A stretch of DNA of 64,000 nucleotides. Origin: Runella rosea. Its GTDB lineage: Bacteria > Bacteroidota > Bacteroidia > Cytophagales > Spirosomataceae. A program made the translations under genes and the position numbers. The notes under the pieces are model-generated. The model did not search any database, was not told where the DNA came from, and saw only the letters and a program-made list of their open reading frames with translations. Positions within the stretch are counted from its first letter, which is position 1, and each line of letters begins with the position of its first letter. This document shows positions 1-9,842 of this stretch, piece by piece. Location: the NCBI RefSeq assembly GCF_003325355.1, contig NZ_CP030850.1, positions 2,294,001 to 2,358,000 on the forward strand, read 5' to 3'.

Positions 1-343
1 CAAAGCTATAATTTCGCAAAAAACCTTCAGCAGCAGGGCGTACTTTGCTAAATCTCCCCCGCGCATCGTATTTCCAGACATAATGGCCCCATTTATTTGT
101 TGTTTCTCCTTCGTACCAAAGATGTTCGCCGTAAAGATTATCTTGGGCATCCATGTAGAGTTCGTGGGTATGCACATTGGGAACAACTACTGTTTTCGAG
201 TTTCCGTCGGGCGAAACTTTCCAGACGCGCTCGGTATCGGTGTAAAAAATTTCACCCTTTGAGTTTTGAACTATACCAATACCTGGATGGGCAAACGTAG
301 TCAGCGCTGCCAATAGACACATCCATATAAGTTGCTGTTTCAT
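1..343 (-). CDS. Partial secreted beta-propeller-like protein (5' part only)
   Basis: The reading frame opens at an ATG on the minus strand at 343 and stays open for 114 codons to the window edge, so only the N-terminus is visible. Residues 1-19 form a signal peptide (basic KQQ start, hydrophobic core, cleavage near TFAHP). The mature part has short beta-strand blades with motifs such as GEIFYTDTERVWKVSPDG and DAQDNLYGEH, as in NHL/SMP-30-type six-bladed propellers. It is divergent from the LytS-like gene at 501. The family assignment rests on blade-like motifs only, and the enzymatic role, if any, cannot be read from this fragment. Confidence 0.7.
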   Translation of the reverse strand, partial: MKQQLIWMCLLAALTTFAHPGIGIVQNSKGEIFYTDTERVWKVSPDGNSKTVVVPNVHTHELYMDAQDNLYGEHLWYEGETTNKWGHYVWKYDARGRFSKVRPAAEGFLRNYSF

Positions 344-500
344 ATCTTTATCCTGCTGTGTTTGACAATTCAAATCAACAAAAAGTGAGCATATCAATGA
401 AAATAGTTTGGTAACAGGTTGAAAATTCTTGATGTCACGACTTTTTATCGTTTGACGTAACTTTTTTGTTTCTGAACACCCAAATTTCCTAACTTTCACC

Positions 501-1526
501 ATGGAAAAATTCTTCAGATACCGCCTCGACCATGTTCTCTTCTGGATAGCTACCATTTCTTTCCATGCGTACAATCGGAGTTATATCATCTATAAATTGA
601 GCATTGGTGATTTTGTGGGGGAGTTATTGGTCCGGAACATTCTTTTGGCGGCGGTTATTTACGGTAATTTATGGGTATTGATTCCGCGTTTTTTTAACAC
701 CAAACGATACGGCTTGTATTTTCTGGCTCTTTCAGGAACCGTTTTGCTGTACGTAGTACTTAAAAATCTTCATGATATGTACCTCTACGGGTATGTTTTG
801 GGGGATATAGAACGGCGGTCGCTGCTCACTAATGCATTTTACAACGTATCCATTGCCGTTTTTTACGCCATTTTCAGCATGGCAATATGGCTGAGTCGAG
901 AATGGTTTTATCAGCGAGAAATAGTCCAAAAAATCAAAAATGAGCAATTAGCCACCGAATTACAGTACCTAAAATCACAGATAAATCCGCACATTGTATT
1001 CAATACGCTCAACCTGATTTACGGTTCTATCCACAAAACAAACCCCGAAGCGCGACAACTCGTCTTACAATTTTCAGATTTATTGCGTTATCAATTGTAT
1101 GAATGTAACGTAGAAAAAGTGTCTATTGAAAAAGAAATAGACTACCTAAACAATTACGTCATTTTGCAACGATTACGAAAAAACGACGCCCTGAACGTAC
1201 ATTTTATCCCAAATGAAAACCTCGCCAACATAACAGTAGCTCCTCTACTTTTTTCTCCTTTTGTAGAAAATGCGTTTAAGTACGTCAGCAATCACGAAAA
1301 CAAACCCAATTATATTGACATTCAAATTTTTAGAAATGAAAACCTGTTGATTTTCAAGTGTGAAAATTCCAAAAATCAGCACCCTTCAAACCCAATTTAT
1401 GGCTCTGGAGGTATCGGGATTGCCAACGTAAAGCGCCGTCTCGAATTACTCTATCCTCAGCACCACATACTGAAGATTGCTGAGGAGAGCGATGTGTTCA
1501 GAATTGAATTAAGCCTTGTGTTATAA
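501..1526 (+). CDS. LytS/YehU-type sensor histidine kinase
   Basis: Membrane sensor kinase of the His_kinase (PF06580) family, 341 aa. The N-terminal ~135 residues contain four hydrophobic membrane segments with almost no extracytoplasmic domain. A short linker leads to the phosphoacceptor region near residues 155-175 (QINPHIVFNTLNLI, where the family norm is NPHFLFN). A GHKL ATPase follows, with its N-box around LLFSPFVENAFKYV and a G-box around GSGGIGIANVKRRLELLY. The cognate LytTR regulator starts 17 bp downstream, so the two are almost certainly co-transcribed. The signal sensed is unknown. Such pairs in Bacteroidota commonly control surface or transport genes. Confidence 0.9.
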   Translation: MEKFFRYRLDHVLFWIATISFHAYNRSYIIYKLSIGDFVGELLVRNILLAAVIYGNLWVLIPRFFNTKRYGLYFLALSGTVLLYVVLKNLHDMYLYGYVLGDIERRSLLTNAFYNVSIAVFYAIFSMAIWLSREWFYQREIVQKIKNEQLATELQYLKSQINPHIVFNTLNLIYGSIHKTNPEARQLVLQFSDLLRYQLYECNVEKVSIEKEIDYLNNYVILQRLRKNDALNVHFIPNENLANITVAPLLFSPFVENAFKYVSNHENKPNYIDIQIFRNENLLIFKCENSKNQHPSNPIYGSGGIGIANVKRRLELLYPQHHILKIAEESDVFRIELSLVL

Positions 1527-1543
1527 ACTCCGAAAACCACCCT

Positions 1544-2251
1544 ATGAAAATCAACTGTCTTATTGTGGATGACGAACCTATAGCCCGCAAAATCTTGCAG
1601 GAATATATCGAAGAATTCGACTGGTTGCAGCTTGTTGGTCAGGCGGAAAGTCCCTTAAATGCCATTAATCTAATGGCCCAGCATTCGGTGGATTTACTAT
1701 TCTTAGACATCGAAATGCCTCAAATGAGTGGGTTCGCATTACTCAAAAAGCTTATTTATCCGCCAGCGGTTATTATCACTACGGCTTATCCAAATTATGC
1801 AGTCGAAGGATTTGAATTGGACGTGTTAGATTATTTATTGAAACCGATTTCGATTGACCGTTTTCTGAAGTCCGCCTTAAAAGCTAAGGCGCTCTATGCG
1901 CAAAAAAACAAAACTCCGTCGCCAACGATTGACTACTTTTTTGTAAAATGCGACGGCAACATTGAACGCATTGAACTACGTGACCTACTGTATGTCAAGG
2001 CATTAGAAAACTACATTATCATTCAGACCACCCAACGAAAATACATCACGTACCTGACGATGAAAGGCTTGGAGGAGTACTTGCCTACCGAACAATTTGT
2101 CAAGATTCATAAATCGTACCTTGTTCCAATTGCTAAAATTGACCGTATCGAAGGGAATGAGGTACACATAGGAATTGAAAAACTTCCGCTCAGTCGCACC
2201 CTAAGAACCGATGTATTGCAGCGTATTGATGAGAAGTTAGTAAAACGCTAA
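1544..2251 (+). CDS. LytTR-family response regulator
   Basis: A 235-aa regulator with an N-terminal receiver domain (residues ~1-120) and a C-terminal LytTR DNA-binding domain (~140-235). The receiver shows the acidic pair in IVDDEP, the phosphorylatable Asp in LLFLDIEMPQMSG, the Thr in VIITTAYPNYA and the Lys in DYLLKPI. The LytTR part has the characteristic YVKALENYIIIQT and FVKIHKSYLVPI strands. It follows the LytS-like kinase by 17 bp and is its expected partner. LytTR domains bind paired ~9-bp direct repeats, and the targets cannot be read from this window. Confidence 0.93.
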   Translation: MKINCLIVDDEPIARKILQEYIEEFDWLQLVGQAESPLNAINLMAQHSVDLLFLDIEMPQMSGFALLKKLIYPPAVIITTAYPNYAVEGFELDVLDYLLKPISIDRFLKSALKAKALYAQKNKTPSPTIDYFFVKCDGNIERIELRDLLYVKALENYIIIQTTQRKYITYLTMKGLEEYLPTEQFVKIHKSYLVPIAKIDRIEGNEVHIGIEKLPLSRTLRTDVLQRIDEKLVKR

Positions 2252-2869
2252 ACAACTTATCTGCATATTAATCATATGCATTCTCCACATTTTTCTTTTC
2301 CCCTCATAAAGTCGCTCAAACTTTTGCTTCTGCCCACCACTCGTTTCCTAAATAGCGTTTAAAATCTCTTCCTTATACAAGATTCCCCCTCCTTTGGTGG
2401 ATTAACCAGATTAAACTCAATTACAACTTTGGGGAAAATTCTTTTTTTGAAAGCAATTAAAAAATATACCTTTGAGACAAATTAACGCAATTTTGCTTAA
2501 ATTTAGGCGTATTCTAAATTTTCATTATAAAATAAGCAAAACAATCCTTTAAAATATGGATTTGTCTCAGCAATACAGTAGTAAAAATAGGGAATTATAT
2601 CCCATTTGATATTCAAACAGGTTAATAACCCGATTATTTTAAATGTTTTTGTAGGTATTTAGATGATTGAATTAATAAAAAACAGATAACCAAAAATAAT
2701 CCTATTAAGTCGGTTTGTTTACTGAATGGAGCGTTAAAAATGCCCTTTATAATTCAAAACATCCCTAAAACAGTATCCGCAAGCGAGTCAGAATGAAAAA
2801 AAATTACTACTCAACGATCATGAAGAAAATGGTAATTTTTCATTTAACCTCTAACTGCTGCCAATTAGA
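2252..2869. other. 618-bp AT-rich intergenic region upstream of the AraC-type gene
   Basis: No convincing coding frame on either strand. The stretch is markedly more AT-rich than its neighbours and holds one promoter-like arrangement (2446-2474), about 395 bp upstream of the next ATG. It may contain a long leader, a small RNA or simply regulatory DNA for the AraC-type gene. I could not identify a terminator with a clear stem and T-tract in it. Confidence 0.5.
2446..2474 (+). promoter_or_regulatory. Bacteroidota-type promoter candidate
   Basis: A TTTG (2446-2449) is followed after 17 bp by TACCTTTG (2467-2474), matching the Bacteroidota primary-sigma pattern of a -33 TTG and a -7 TAnnTTTG, with slightly short spacing. 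Transcription would start near 2480 and give a leader of roughly 390 nt before the AraC-type gene, or a separate short transcript. Confidence 0.4.
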
Positions 2870-3442
2870 ATGAGCACTTTACCCTCTGAAGAATTTACGA
2901 ATAACGATGGAGAGACTCCAACGTTAGAAATTAGGATTTTAAAGAAAGATGCGGAAACTGTCTTTCATCTTCTCTTACAAAGAGAAATTTCGTTTAGTTG
3001 TTTTCAAGATAAAAAAGACGCCGACAATATTTTTTCATCTTCTCAAAAATCCCTTCCTACGCCTGTTAAAAAGGTAAATTTGAGCATTATTGAACAGTTG
3101 TCAAGCCTTCATAAGGAGGTCACGAGTCATATCACTAACAAAATCCCGTCGGTCCAAGAAGCCTCTGAAAGACTTGGCCTAAGCCCTTCCAAGTTTAAGA
3201 CAATTTTTAAGAAAATCTACCAAGAACCTTATTACCAATACTTTAAGACGCAAAAACTAAAGCAGGCAAAAGTTTTGATTGAAAATGAGGAGTATTCGGT
3301 CAAAGAAGTTTCGGAGTTGTTGGGGTACTCTGAGCCCATTAAATTCATCATGGTGTTTAAAAAAAGGTACAAAATCACTCCTGGAAAACTGAAAACCAAA
3401 TACCCTACCGAGTTTCATGCGGCCAAGAAACCGCAAATTTGA
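2870..3442 (+). CDS. AraC-family transcriptional regulator (HTH domain, no clear sensor domain)
   Basis: A 190-aa protein whose residues ~95-180 form an AraC-type double helix-turn-helix: the first HTH is around VQEASERLGLSPSKFKTIFK, the second around SVKEVSELLGYSEPIKFIMV, ending in the usual KKRYKITPGKLK. The ~90-residue N-terminus has no cupin or other ligand-binding fold that I recognise, so it may act without a classic effector domain. It stands alone after a long AT-rich gap. Its targets are unknown. Confidence 0.87.
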   Translation: MSTLPSEEFTNNDGETPTLEIRILKKDAETVFHLLLQREISFSCFQDKKDADNIFSSSQKSLPTPVKKVNLSIIEQLSSLHKEVTSHITNKIPSVQEASERLGLSPSKFKTIFKKIYQEPYYQYFKTQKLKQAKVLIENEEYSVKEVSELLGYSEPIKFIMVFKKRYKITPGKLKTKYPTEFHAAKKPQI

Positions 3443-3483
3443 TTTTCAGTCAGCCGTTGGAGTACTTTCCCTTTCCCAGAATG

Positions 3484-5037
3484 CTACAATGGGATATTTC
3501 CGTGTTTTTTCTTGGGAAGGGTCGCCACTTTGTTTTCAAGCATTTTAAACGCTCGCATTAGTTTTTCTCGGGTCTGCTCGGGGTAAATGACTTCATCAAT
3601 GTATCCCCGGTGGGCCGCACGGTACGGGTTAGCAAACTTTGTGGTATATTCCTGTACTTTTTCCTGCAATTTGGCCGCTGGGTCTTCTGCTTCAGCAATC
3701 TCTTTTTTGAAGATAATCTCGGCCGCTCCACTTGCCCCCATCACGGCGATTTCGGCAGTAGGCCAAGCGTAGTTCATGTCTGCCCCGATGTGTTTTGAGT
3801 TCATTACGTCATAAGCTCCACCGTAGGCTTTGCGAGTAATGACCGTTATGCGCGGCACCGTTGCTTCGCAGAAAGCGTACAGCAACTTGGCGCCGTTGGT
3901 GATGATGGCGTTCCATTCCTGATCGGTACCAGGCAAAAAGCCAGGTACGTCTTCCAACACCAACAGGGGAATGTTGAAACTATCACAAAAACGCACAAAT
4001 CGCGCGCCTTTGGTGCTGGAGTCAATGTCTAAAACCCCCGCCAAAACAGCAGGCTGATTGGCCACAATTCCAATGCTACGACCACCCAAACGGGCAAAGC
4101 CCACCACGATATTTTCGGCAAAATATTTATGCACTTCCCAAAAACTGCCCGCGTCCACAATTTCATCAATCACCTCGCGCATGTCGTACGGTTGATTGGG
4201 ATTTTCGGGAATCAGCGTGTTTAGTTTAACTCGTTTTTCGTCCCCGCCCACGTACGGAAGCATGGGCACATCTTCTTCACAATTTTGGGGAATATAACTC
4301 AAGAGTCGGCGAATATCAGCAATACACTCTACCTCGTTGGCACTCACAAAGTGTGTCACTCCCGATTTGGTGGCATGGGTCATGGCTCCACCAAGTTCTT
4401 CCGAAGTTACGTCTTCGTGCGTCACGGTCTTGACCACGTTGGGCCCCGTCACAAACATATAGGAGGTGTTTTCGACCATCATGATAAAATCAGTGATAGC
4501 TGGTGAATACACCGCGCCACCCGCACATGGCCCCATAATGGCCGAAATCTGCGGAATAACGCCCGATGCCAACGTATTTCGGTAAAAAATATCGGCATAG
4601 CCTGCCAACGACAACACACCTTCCTGAATTCGAGCTCCACCTGAGTCATTGAGACCAATGACTGGCGCGCCGTTTTTCATGGCTAAATCCATGATTTTAC
4701 AGATTTTTTCGGCGTGGGTTTCAGACAAGGAGCCCCCAAAAACCGTAAAATCCTGCGCAAATACGTACACTAATCTTCCATCGATGGTTCCGTAACCAGT
4801 GATGACCCCGTCTCCCAAATAATATTCTTTATCTAAGCCAAAGTCTTTGCAACGGTGCATAACAAACTTGCCGATTTCTTCAAACGACCCCGCATCCATC
4901 AACAACTCAACTCGTTCGCGAGCGTGCAGCTTGCCTTTTTTGTGTTGTTGCTCAATGCGTTTTGCCCCACCACCGAGCAATGCTTCTTCGTTTTTAGTAT
5001 CAAGGATTTGATTCCGGTTCACAGGTTGATTCGTCAT
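3484..5037 (-). CDS. pccB: Acyl-CoA carboxylase beta subunit (propionyl-CoA carboxylase type)
   Basis: A 517-aa carboxyltransferase of the crotonase fold, the usual length for PccB/MmdA. It transfers CO2 from carboxybiotin to propionyl- or acetyl-CoA. The N-terminal half carries the acyl-CoA oxyanion region around [13 protein letters not shown] and [13 protein letters not shown]. The C-terminal half carries [15 protein letters not shown] and [13 protein letters not shown], and the protein ends in the usual [14 protein letters not shown] and KHGNIPL tail. The biotin carboxylase/carrier subunit is not in this window. A cobalamin adenosyltransferase at 32.9 kb fits a propionate-methylmalonyl-CoA route, although that link is inference. 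Biochemical specificity (propionyl, acetyl or methylmalonyl decarboxylase) is not decided by sequence alone. Confidence 0.93.
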   Translation of the reverse strand: MTNQPVNRNQILDTKNEEALLGGGAKRIEQQHKKGKLHARERVELLMDAGSFEEIGKFVMHRCKDFGLDKEYYLGDGVITGYGTIDGRLVYVFAQDFTVFGGSLSETHAEKICKIMDLAMKNGAPVIGLNDSGGARIQEGVLSLAGYADIFYRNTLASGVIPQISAIMGPCAGGAVYSPAITDFIMMVENTSYMFVTGPNVVKTVTHEDVTSEELGGAMTHATKSGVTHFVSANEVECIADIRRLLSYIPQNCEEDVPMLPYVGGDEKRVKLNTLIPENPNQPYDMREVIDEIVDAGSFWEVHKYFAENIVVGFARLGGRSIGIVANQPAVLAGVLDIDSSTKGARFVRFCDSFNIPLLVLEDVPGFLPGTDQEWNAIITNGAKLLYAFCEATVPRITVITRKAYGGAYDVMNSKHIGADMNYAWPTAEIAVMGASGAAEIIFKKEIAEAEDPAAKLQEKVQEYTTKFANPYRAAHRGYIDEVIYPEQTREKLMRAFKMLENKVATLPKKKHGNIPL

Positions 5038-5158
5038 AGCGGTTGGTTAGCTCGATTCAGAATGGTTTATAAAAGTCCGTCACAAATTTAAGCGAGTTTA
5101 TAGCTTAATCTAATGAGTTATGCGCCGAACATTTGCTAAAAAACTATAGAGAACCCGA

Positions 5159-6016
5159 TTATTTGCGGTCAATACCCGACAGGATGCGCCGAATTTCGTT
5201 GGCTCGTTGCATAAAATCAACGCTGGCCTTAATGTCGCGATCGTCAATGAATGTTTTGTATTGTTGCAAAAACTCAATATAATCCCCCAACGCCCGCGAA
5301 AGATTTTCGCGGTTTTGGTCAAAAATGGGTGCCCACATCGCGGGCGAACTTTTGGCCAAACGCACCGTCGAACTGAAACCCGTACTCGCCATGTCGAAGA
5401 TATTTTGCTCATCTCGTTCTTTTTCCAACACTGTATATCCCAAAGCAAACGACGTTACGTGACTCAAATGTGATACATACGCCAAATGCAAATCATGCTC
5501 CGCTGGTGTCATGTAATGAATTTTCATGCCAATATCTTTGAAAAGCGCCTCGACCAACGCTACGCTATCGGCATCGCTTTTTTCACAGTCGCACAAAATG
5601 ACGTTTTTTTCGGGCAACAGCTCCCGAAACGCCGCCGAAGGCCCTGAGTTTTCGGTTCCAGCCATTGGGTGAGCAGCCACAAAGCGACGGCGTTTTGGGT
5701 GTGCATCGGCCACTTCACAGATAAGCTGCTTGGTTGAGCCCAAATCTACTACCGTGGCGGTATCAGAAATCAAATCCAATACTGTCGGCAACAACTCAAC
5801 AATGTAATTGACGGGCACGGCAAGCACTACTAAATCAGATTTAGGAATAGCCATTTCCATCGGAAGAACCTCATCTACAATGCCTTTGGCTACCGCCAAA
5901 CGACCATGAACGTCGGAAGCATCCACCCCGACAAAATGCATTTTTGGGTATTTATCCCGTAAAGAAAGCGCATACGAGCCGCCAAGGAGGCCGATGCCGA
6001 TAATTGTGGTAACCAT
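5159..6016 (-). CDS. tyrA: Prephenate dehydrogenase
   Basis: A 285-aa enzyme that oxidatively decarboxylates prephenate to 4-hydroxyphenylpyruvate in tyrosine synthesis. The N-terminus is a Rossmann dinucleotide site (IGIGLLGGSYALSL), followed by the substrate-binding block around AHPMAGTENSGPSAA and the helical dimerisation region containing HDLHLAYVSHLSH. It lacks a fused chorismate mutase and ACT domain. It is read divergently from ribD with a 126-bp gap. On the minus strand a TACTTTTG-like -7 box lies about 65 bp upstream of the start, but no good -33 partner is visible. Confidence 0.93.
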   Translation of the reverse strand: MVTTIIGIGLLGGSYALSLRDKYPKMHFVGVDASDVHGRLAVAKGIVDEVLPMEMAIPKSDLVVLAVPVNYIVELLPTVLDLISDTATVVDLGSTKQLICEVADAHPKRRRFVAAHPMAGTENSGPSAAFRELLPEKNVILCDCEKSDADSVALVEALFKDIGMKIHYMTPAEHDLHLAYVSHLSHVTSFALGYTVLEKERDEQNIFDMASTGFSSTVRLAKSSPAMWAPIFDQNRENLSRALGDYIEFLQQYKTFIDDRDIKASVDFMQRANEIRRILSGIDRK

Positions 6017-6142
6017 TTTTTGAATAAATTAAAGAATCAGGAAGTATCTCGCTCCTGTTGGGATGCAAAAGTAGAAAGTTCCGGTTTTTAATCCGGCTTT
6101 TTGTTTCGTTAATTTGTCTCCCTCAAAAACGAATGATGTCTG

Positions 6143-7204
6143 ATGGCCGATTCCTTATCAATGTTGGATAATTTATACATGCGCCGTGCATTGGAGTTGG
6201 CGGCGCTTGGACGCGGCAGCGTTAGTCCCAATCCGATGGTGGGTTGTGTGATTGTACACAACGGCCGAATCATCGGTGAAGGTTGGCACCAACGCTACGG
6301 CGATTGGCACGCCGAGGTCAACGCCGTCAATGACGCGCTGTCTCGAAACGCAGCTCCTCTCCTACCAGAATCCACGATATACGTAACCCTTGAACCCTGT
6401 TCACATTTTGGCAAAACGCCGCCTTGCGCCGATTTATTGATAGAAAAGCAAGTAAAACGCGTAGTAGTTTGCAACGACGACCCCAATCCGCTCGTGGCAG
6501 GGAAAGGAATTCAGAAATTACGAGACGCAGGAATTGAAGTTACAACAGGCGTATTAATAGAAGAAGGCCGCAAACTCAACGCCCGTTTTTTTACATTCTT
6601 TGAAAAAAAACGCCCTTACGTCATTCTCAAATGGGCCGAAACCGCCGATGGATTCATCGCCGACGAAGATAAACAACCGCTATCCATCAGTTGCCGACAA
6701 TCGCGCACGTTGAGCCACCAATGGCGCACCCAAGAAGATGCCATTCTGGTAGGAACCAACACCGCCCTCAACGACAATCCTCAACTCAATGCCCGACTGT
6801 GGGCGGGGCACAATCCCGTCCGAATCGTGCTTGACCGCACCTTACGACTTCCTCGTGCGCTTCATTTGTTTGATAATTCACAAAAAACGATTTGTTACAA
6901 CGCCTTCACCAACGAAGAAGCAGGCGCAACGACATTTGTACGAATCAATTTTGACGAAATGTTCCTCGATCATTTTTTTGAAGATCTCCACCACCGCAAA
7001 ATTCAATCTCTACTGGTGGAAGGGGGATCCCAATTACTGCAAGCATTTCTGAATGATGGCCGTTTTGACGAAATCCGTATTGTAAAAAGCCCTAATCCAA
7101 TCGGCAAAGGCACCTCGTCGCCTCTCTTACCCCCAGGCGTTAGGTTCATGGCACAAGAAAATATTGGGGTCGACTGGCTGGGCTATTATGAGAAAGAGCA
7201 TTAG
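6143..7204 (+). CDS. ribD: Bifunctional riboflavin biosynthesis deaminase/reductase
   Basis: A 353-aa RibD that deaminates the pyrimidinone from GTP cyclohydrolase II and then reduces the ribosyl side chain with NADPH. The N-terminal deaminase domain has the zinc site HAEVNAV plus PCSHFGKTPPCAD. The C-terminal RibG reductase domain begins near residue 150 (PYVILKWAETADGFIAD) and contains the TNTALNDNPQLNAR and LVEGGSQLLQAF blocks. It is a monocistronic unit that ends in a bidirectional terminator shared with pyrG. Confidence 0.96.
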   Translation: MADSLSMLDNLYMRRALELAALGRGSVSPNPMVGCVIVHNGRIIGEGWHQRYGDWHAEVNAVNDALSRNAAPLLPESTIYVTLEPCSHFGKTPPCADLLIEKQVKRVVVCNDDPNPLVAGKGIQKLRDAGIEVTTGVLIEEGRKLNARFFTFFEKKRPYVILKWAETADGFIADEDKQPLSISCRQSRTLSHQWRTQEDAILVGTNTALNDNPQLNARLWAGHNPVRIVLDRTLRLPRALHLFDNSQKTICYNAFTNEEAGATTFVRINFDEMFLDHFFEDLHHRKIQSLLVEGGSQLLQAFLNDGRFDEIRIVKSPNPIGKGTSSPLLPPGVRFMAQENIGVDWLGYYEKEH

Positions 7205-7232
7205 AAAGGCACTCCGCCAATTTCATACAACT

Positions 7233-7264
7233 AAAAAAAGCCGATGTTATCATCGGCTTTTTTT
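7233..7264. terminator. Bidirectional rho-independent terminator between ribD and pyrG
   Basis: A perfect hairpin with a GCCGATG/CATCGGC stem and TTAT loop is flanked by seven A on the left and seven T on the right. The structure therefore reads as stem plus U-tract from both strands, fitting the convergent ribD (+) and pyrG (-). Confidence 0.93.
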
Positions 7265-7294
7265 AGTATATAAGACATTTTAAGTCCAGAACTT

Positions 7295-9004
<1,710 letters not shown>

Positions 9005-9014
9005 TTACGGGATA

Positions 9015-9022
9015 CAAAGGTA
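9015..9022 (-). promoter_or_regulatory. Putative -7 promoter box of pyrG
   Basis: Read on the minus strand this is TACCTTTG, matching the TAnnTTTG consensus, 35-42 bp before the pyrG start codon. No TTG at the expected upstream distance was found, so the assignment is tentative. Confidence 0.35.
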
Positions 9023-9187
9023 CTAAAATTTGGCACTGAGGCACTATCATATTTTACAAAGTACCTCTATTTTCAACGTAATACACTGACTATCAATATT
9101 AAAAAAAATATTAAAAAGTTGAAAATAGTTTGTCGGTCACAATTTGGTTCAACTTTCTTACTTTTACTTTTCAAATCCCCGTCCCCT

Positions 9188-9808
9188 ATGAGTGCTGTTC
9201 TTCGTTTGTTACTACGTCTGTTTCTTTTCGCGATTTTTACCGTGGGAATCATTTCGGTTTGGGAAGGTATGAAGACAGGAAAATGGTTTTCACTAGGGGC
9301 CGCTGGTGAGACCGAAACCACCCACGCCATGGTGCTAGAAGAGGTCCAAGCGATGGGAAAGTTGGAGCTAGTTCGGTACAATTTTAAGGACATTGTAGAA
9401 CATGAACAAAAACTCCAATGGTTTCCCAATCCCAAAGCCATTTTGATTGTGCAAGGCGAAGCCATCGGCTGTATTGATTTAACAAAAATTACTACCTCCG
9501 ACATCACGAGTGCGTCTGACACCGTGGTGGTGCATTTGCCTGAACCGGAGTTGTGTAACTATAAAATCGACCATACAAAATCAAAAGTCTACAACACCGA
9601 ATATGCCTTTACGGAAGAGGCAAAATTGGTACAGGAAGCTTACCAACAGGCCGAAAAACAAATCCAAAAATCAGCGCTGGATTTGGGCATTTTGGAGCAA
9701 ACAAAACAGAATGCCAATCTGATTTTGAAACCCGTTTTAGAGAGAATATCGGGCAAAAAAGTGGTGCTGCGCTATCGCCTAAAAGCGACCATCCCCAACC
9801 CAAGGTAG
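9188..9808 (+). CDS. DUF4230 family membrane-anchored protein
   Basis: A 206-aa protein of unknown function. I chose the ATG at 9188 because the longer frame from 9119 would put an extra hydrophobic stretch in front of a clean membrane anchor (residues ~3-22). The remainder is a predicted periplasmic alpha/beta domain typical of DUF4230, with GKLELVRYNFKDIVEHEQ, LIVQGEAIGCIDL, VVVHLPEPEL and a C-terminal helical region with many Gln/Lys. It is followed after 34 bp by the GH97 gene on the same strand. No catalytic motif is visible. Confidence 0.8.
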   Translation: MSAVLRLLLRLFLFAIFTVGIISVWEGMKTGKWFSLGAAGETETTHAMVLEEVQAMGKLELVRYNFKDIVEHEQKLQWFPNPKAILIVQGEAIGCIDLTKITTSDITSASDTVVVHLPEPELCNYKIDHTKSKVYNTEYAFTEEAKLVQEAYQQAEKQIQKSALDLGILEQTKQNANLILKPVLERISGKKVVLRYRLKATIPNPR

Positions 9809-9842
9809 GGGCCTAAAATGAACCAACAAAACCTATGATAAA

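Noticed and set aside
9119-9187. Upstream start for the DUF4230 gene
   Set aside because: The extra residues lack a sensible signal and the ATG at 9188 gives a standard N-terminal anchor.
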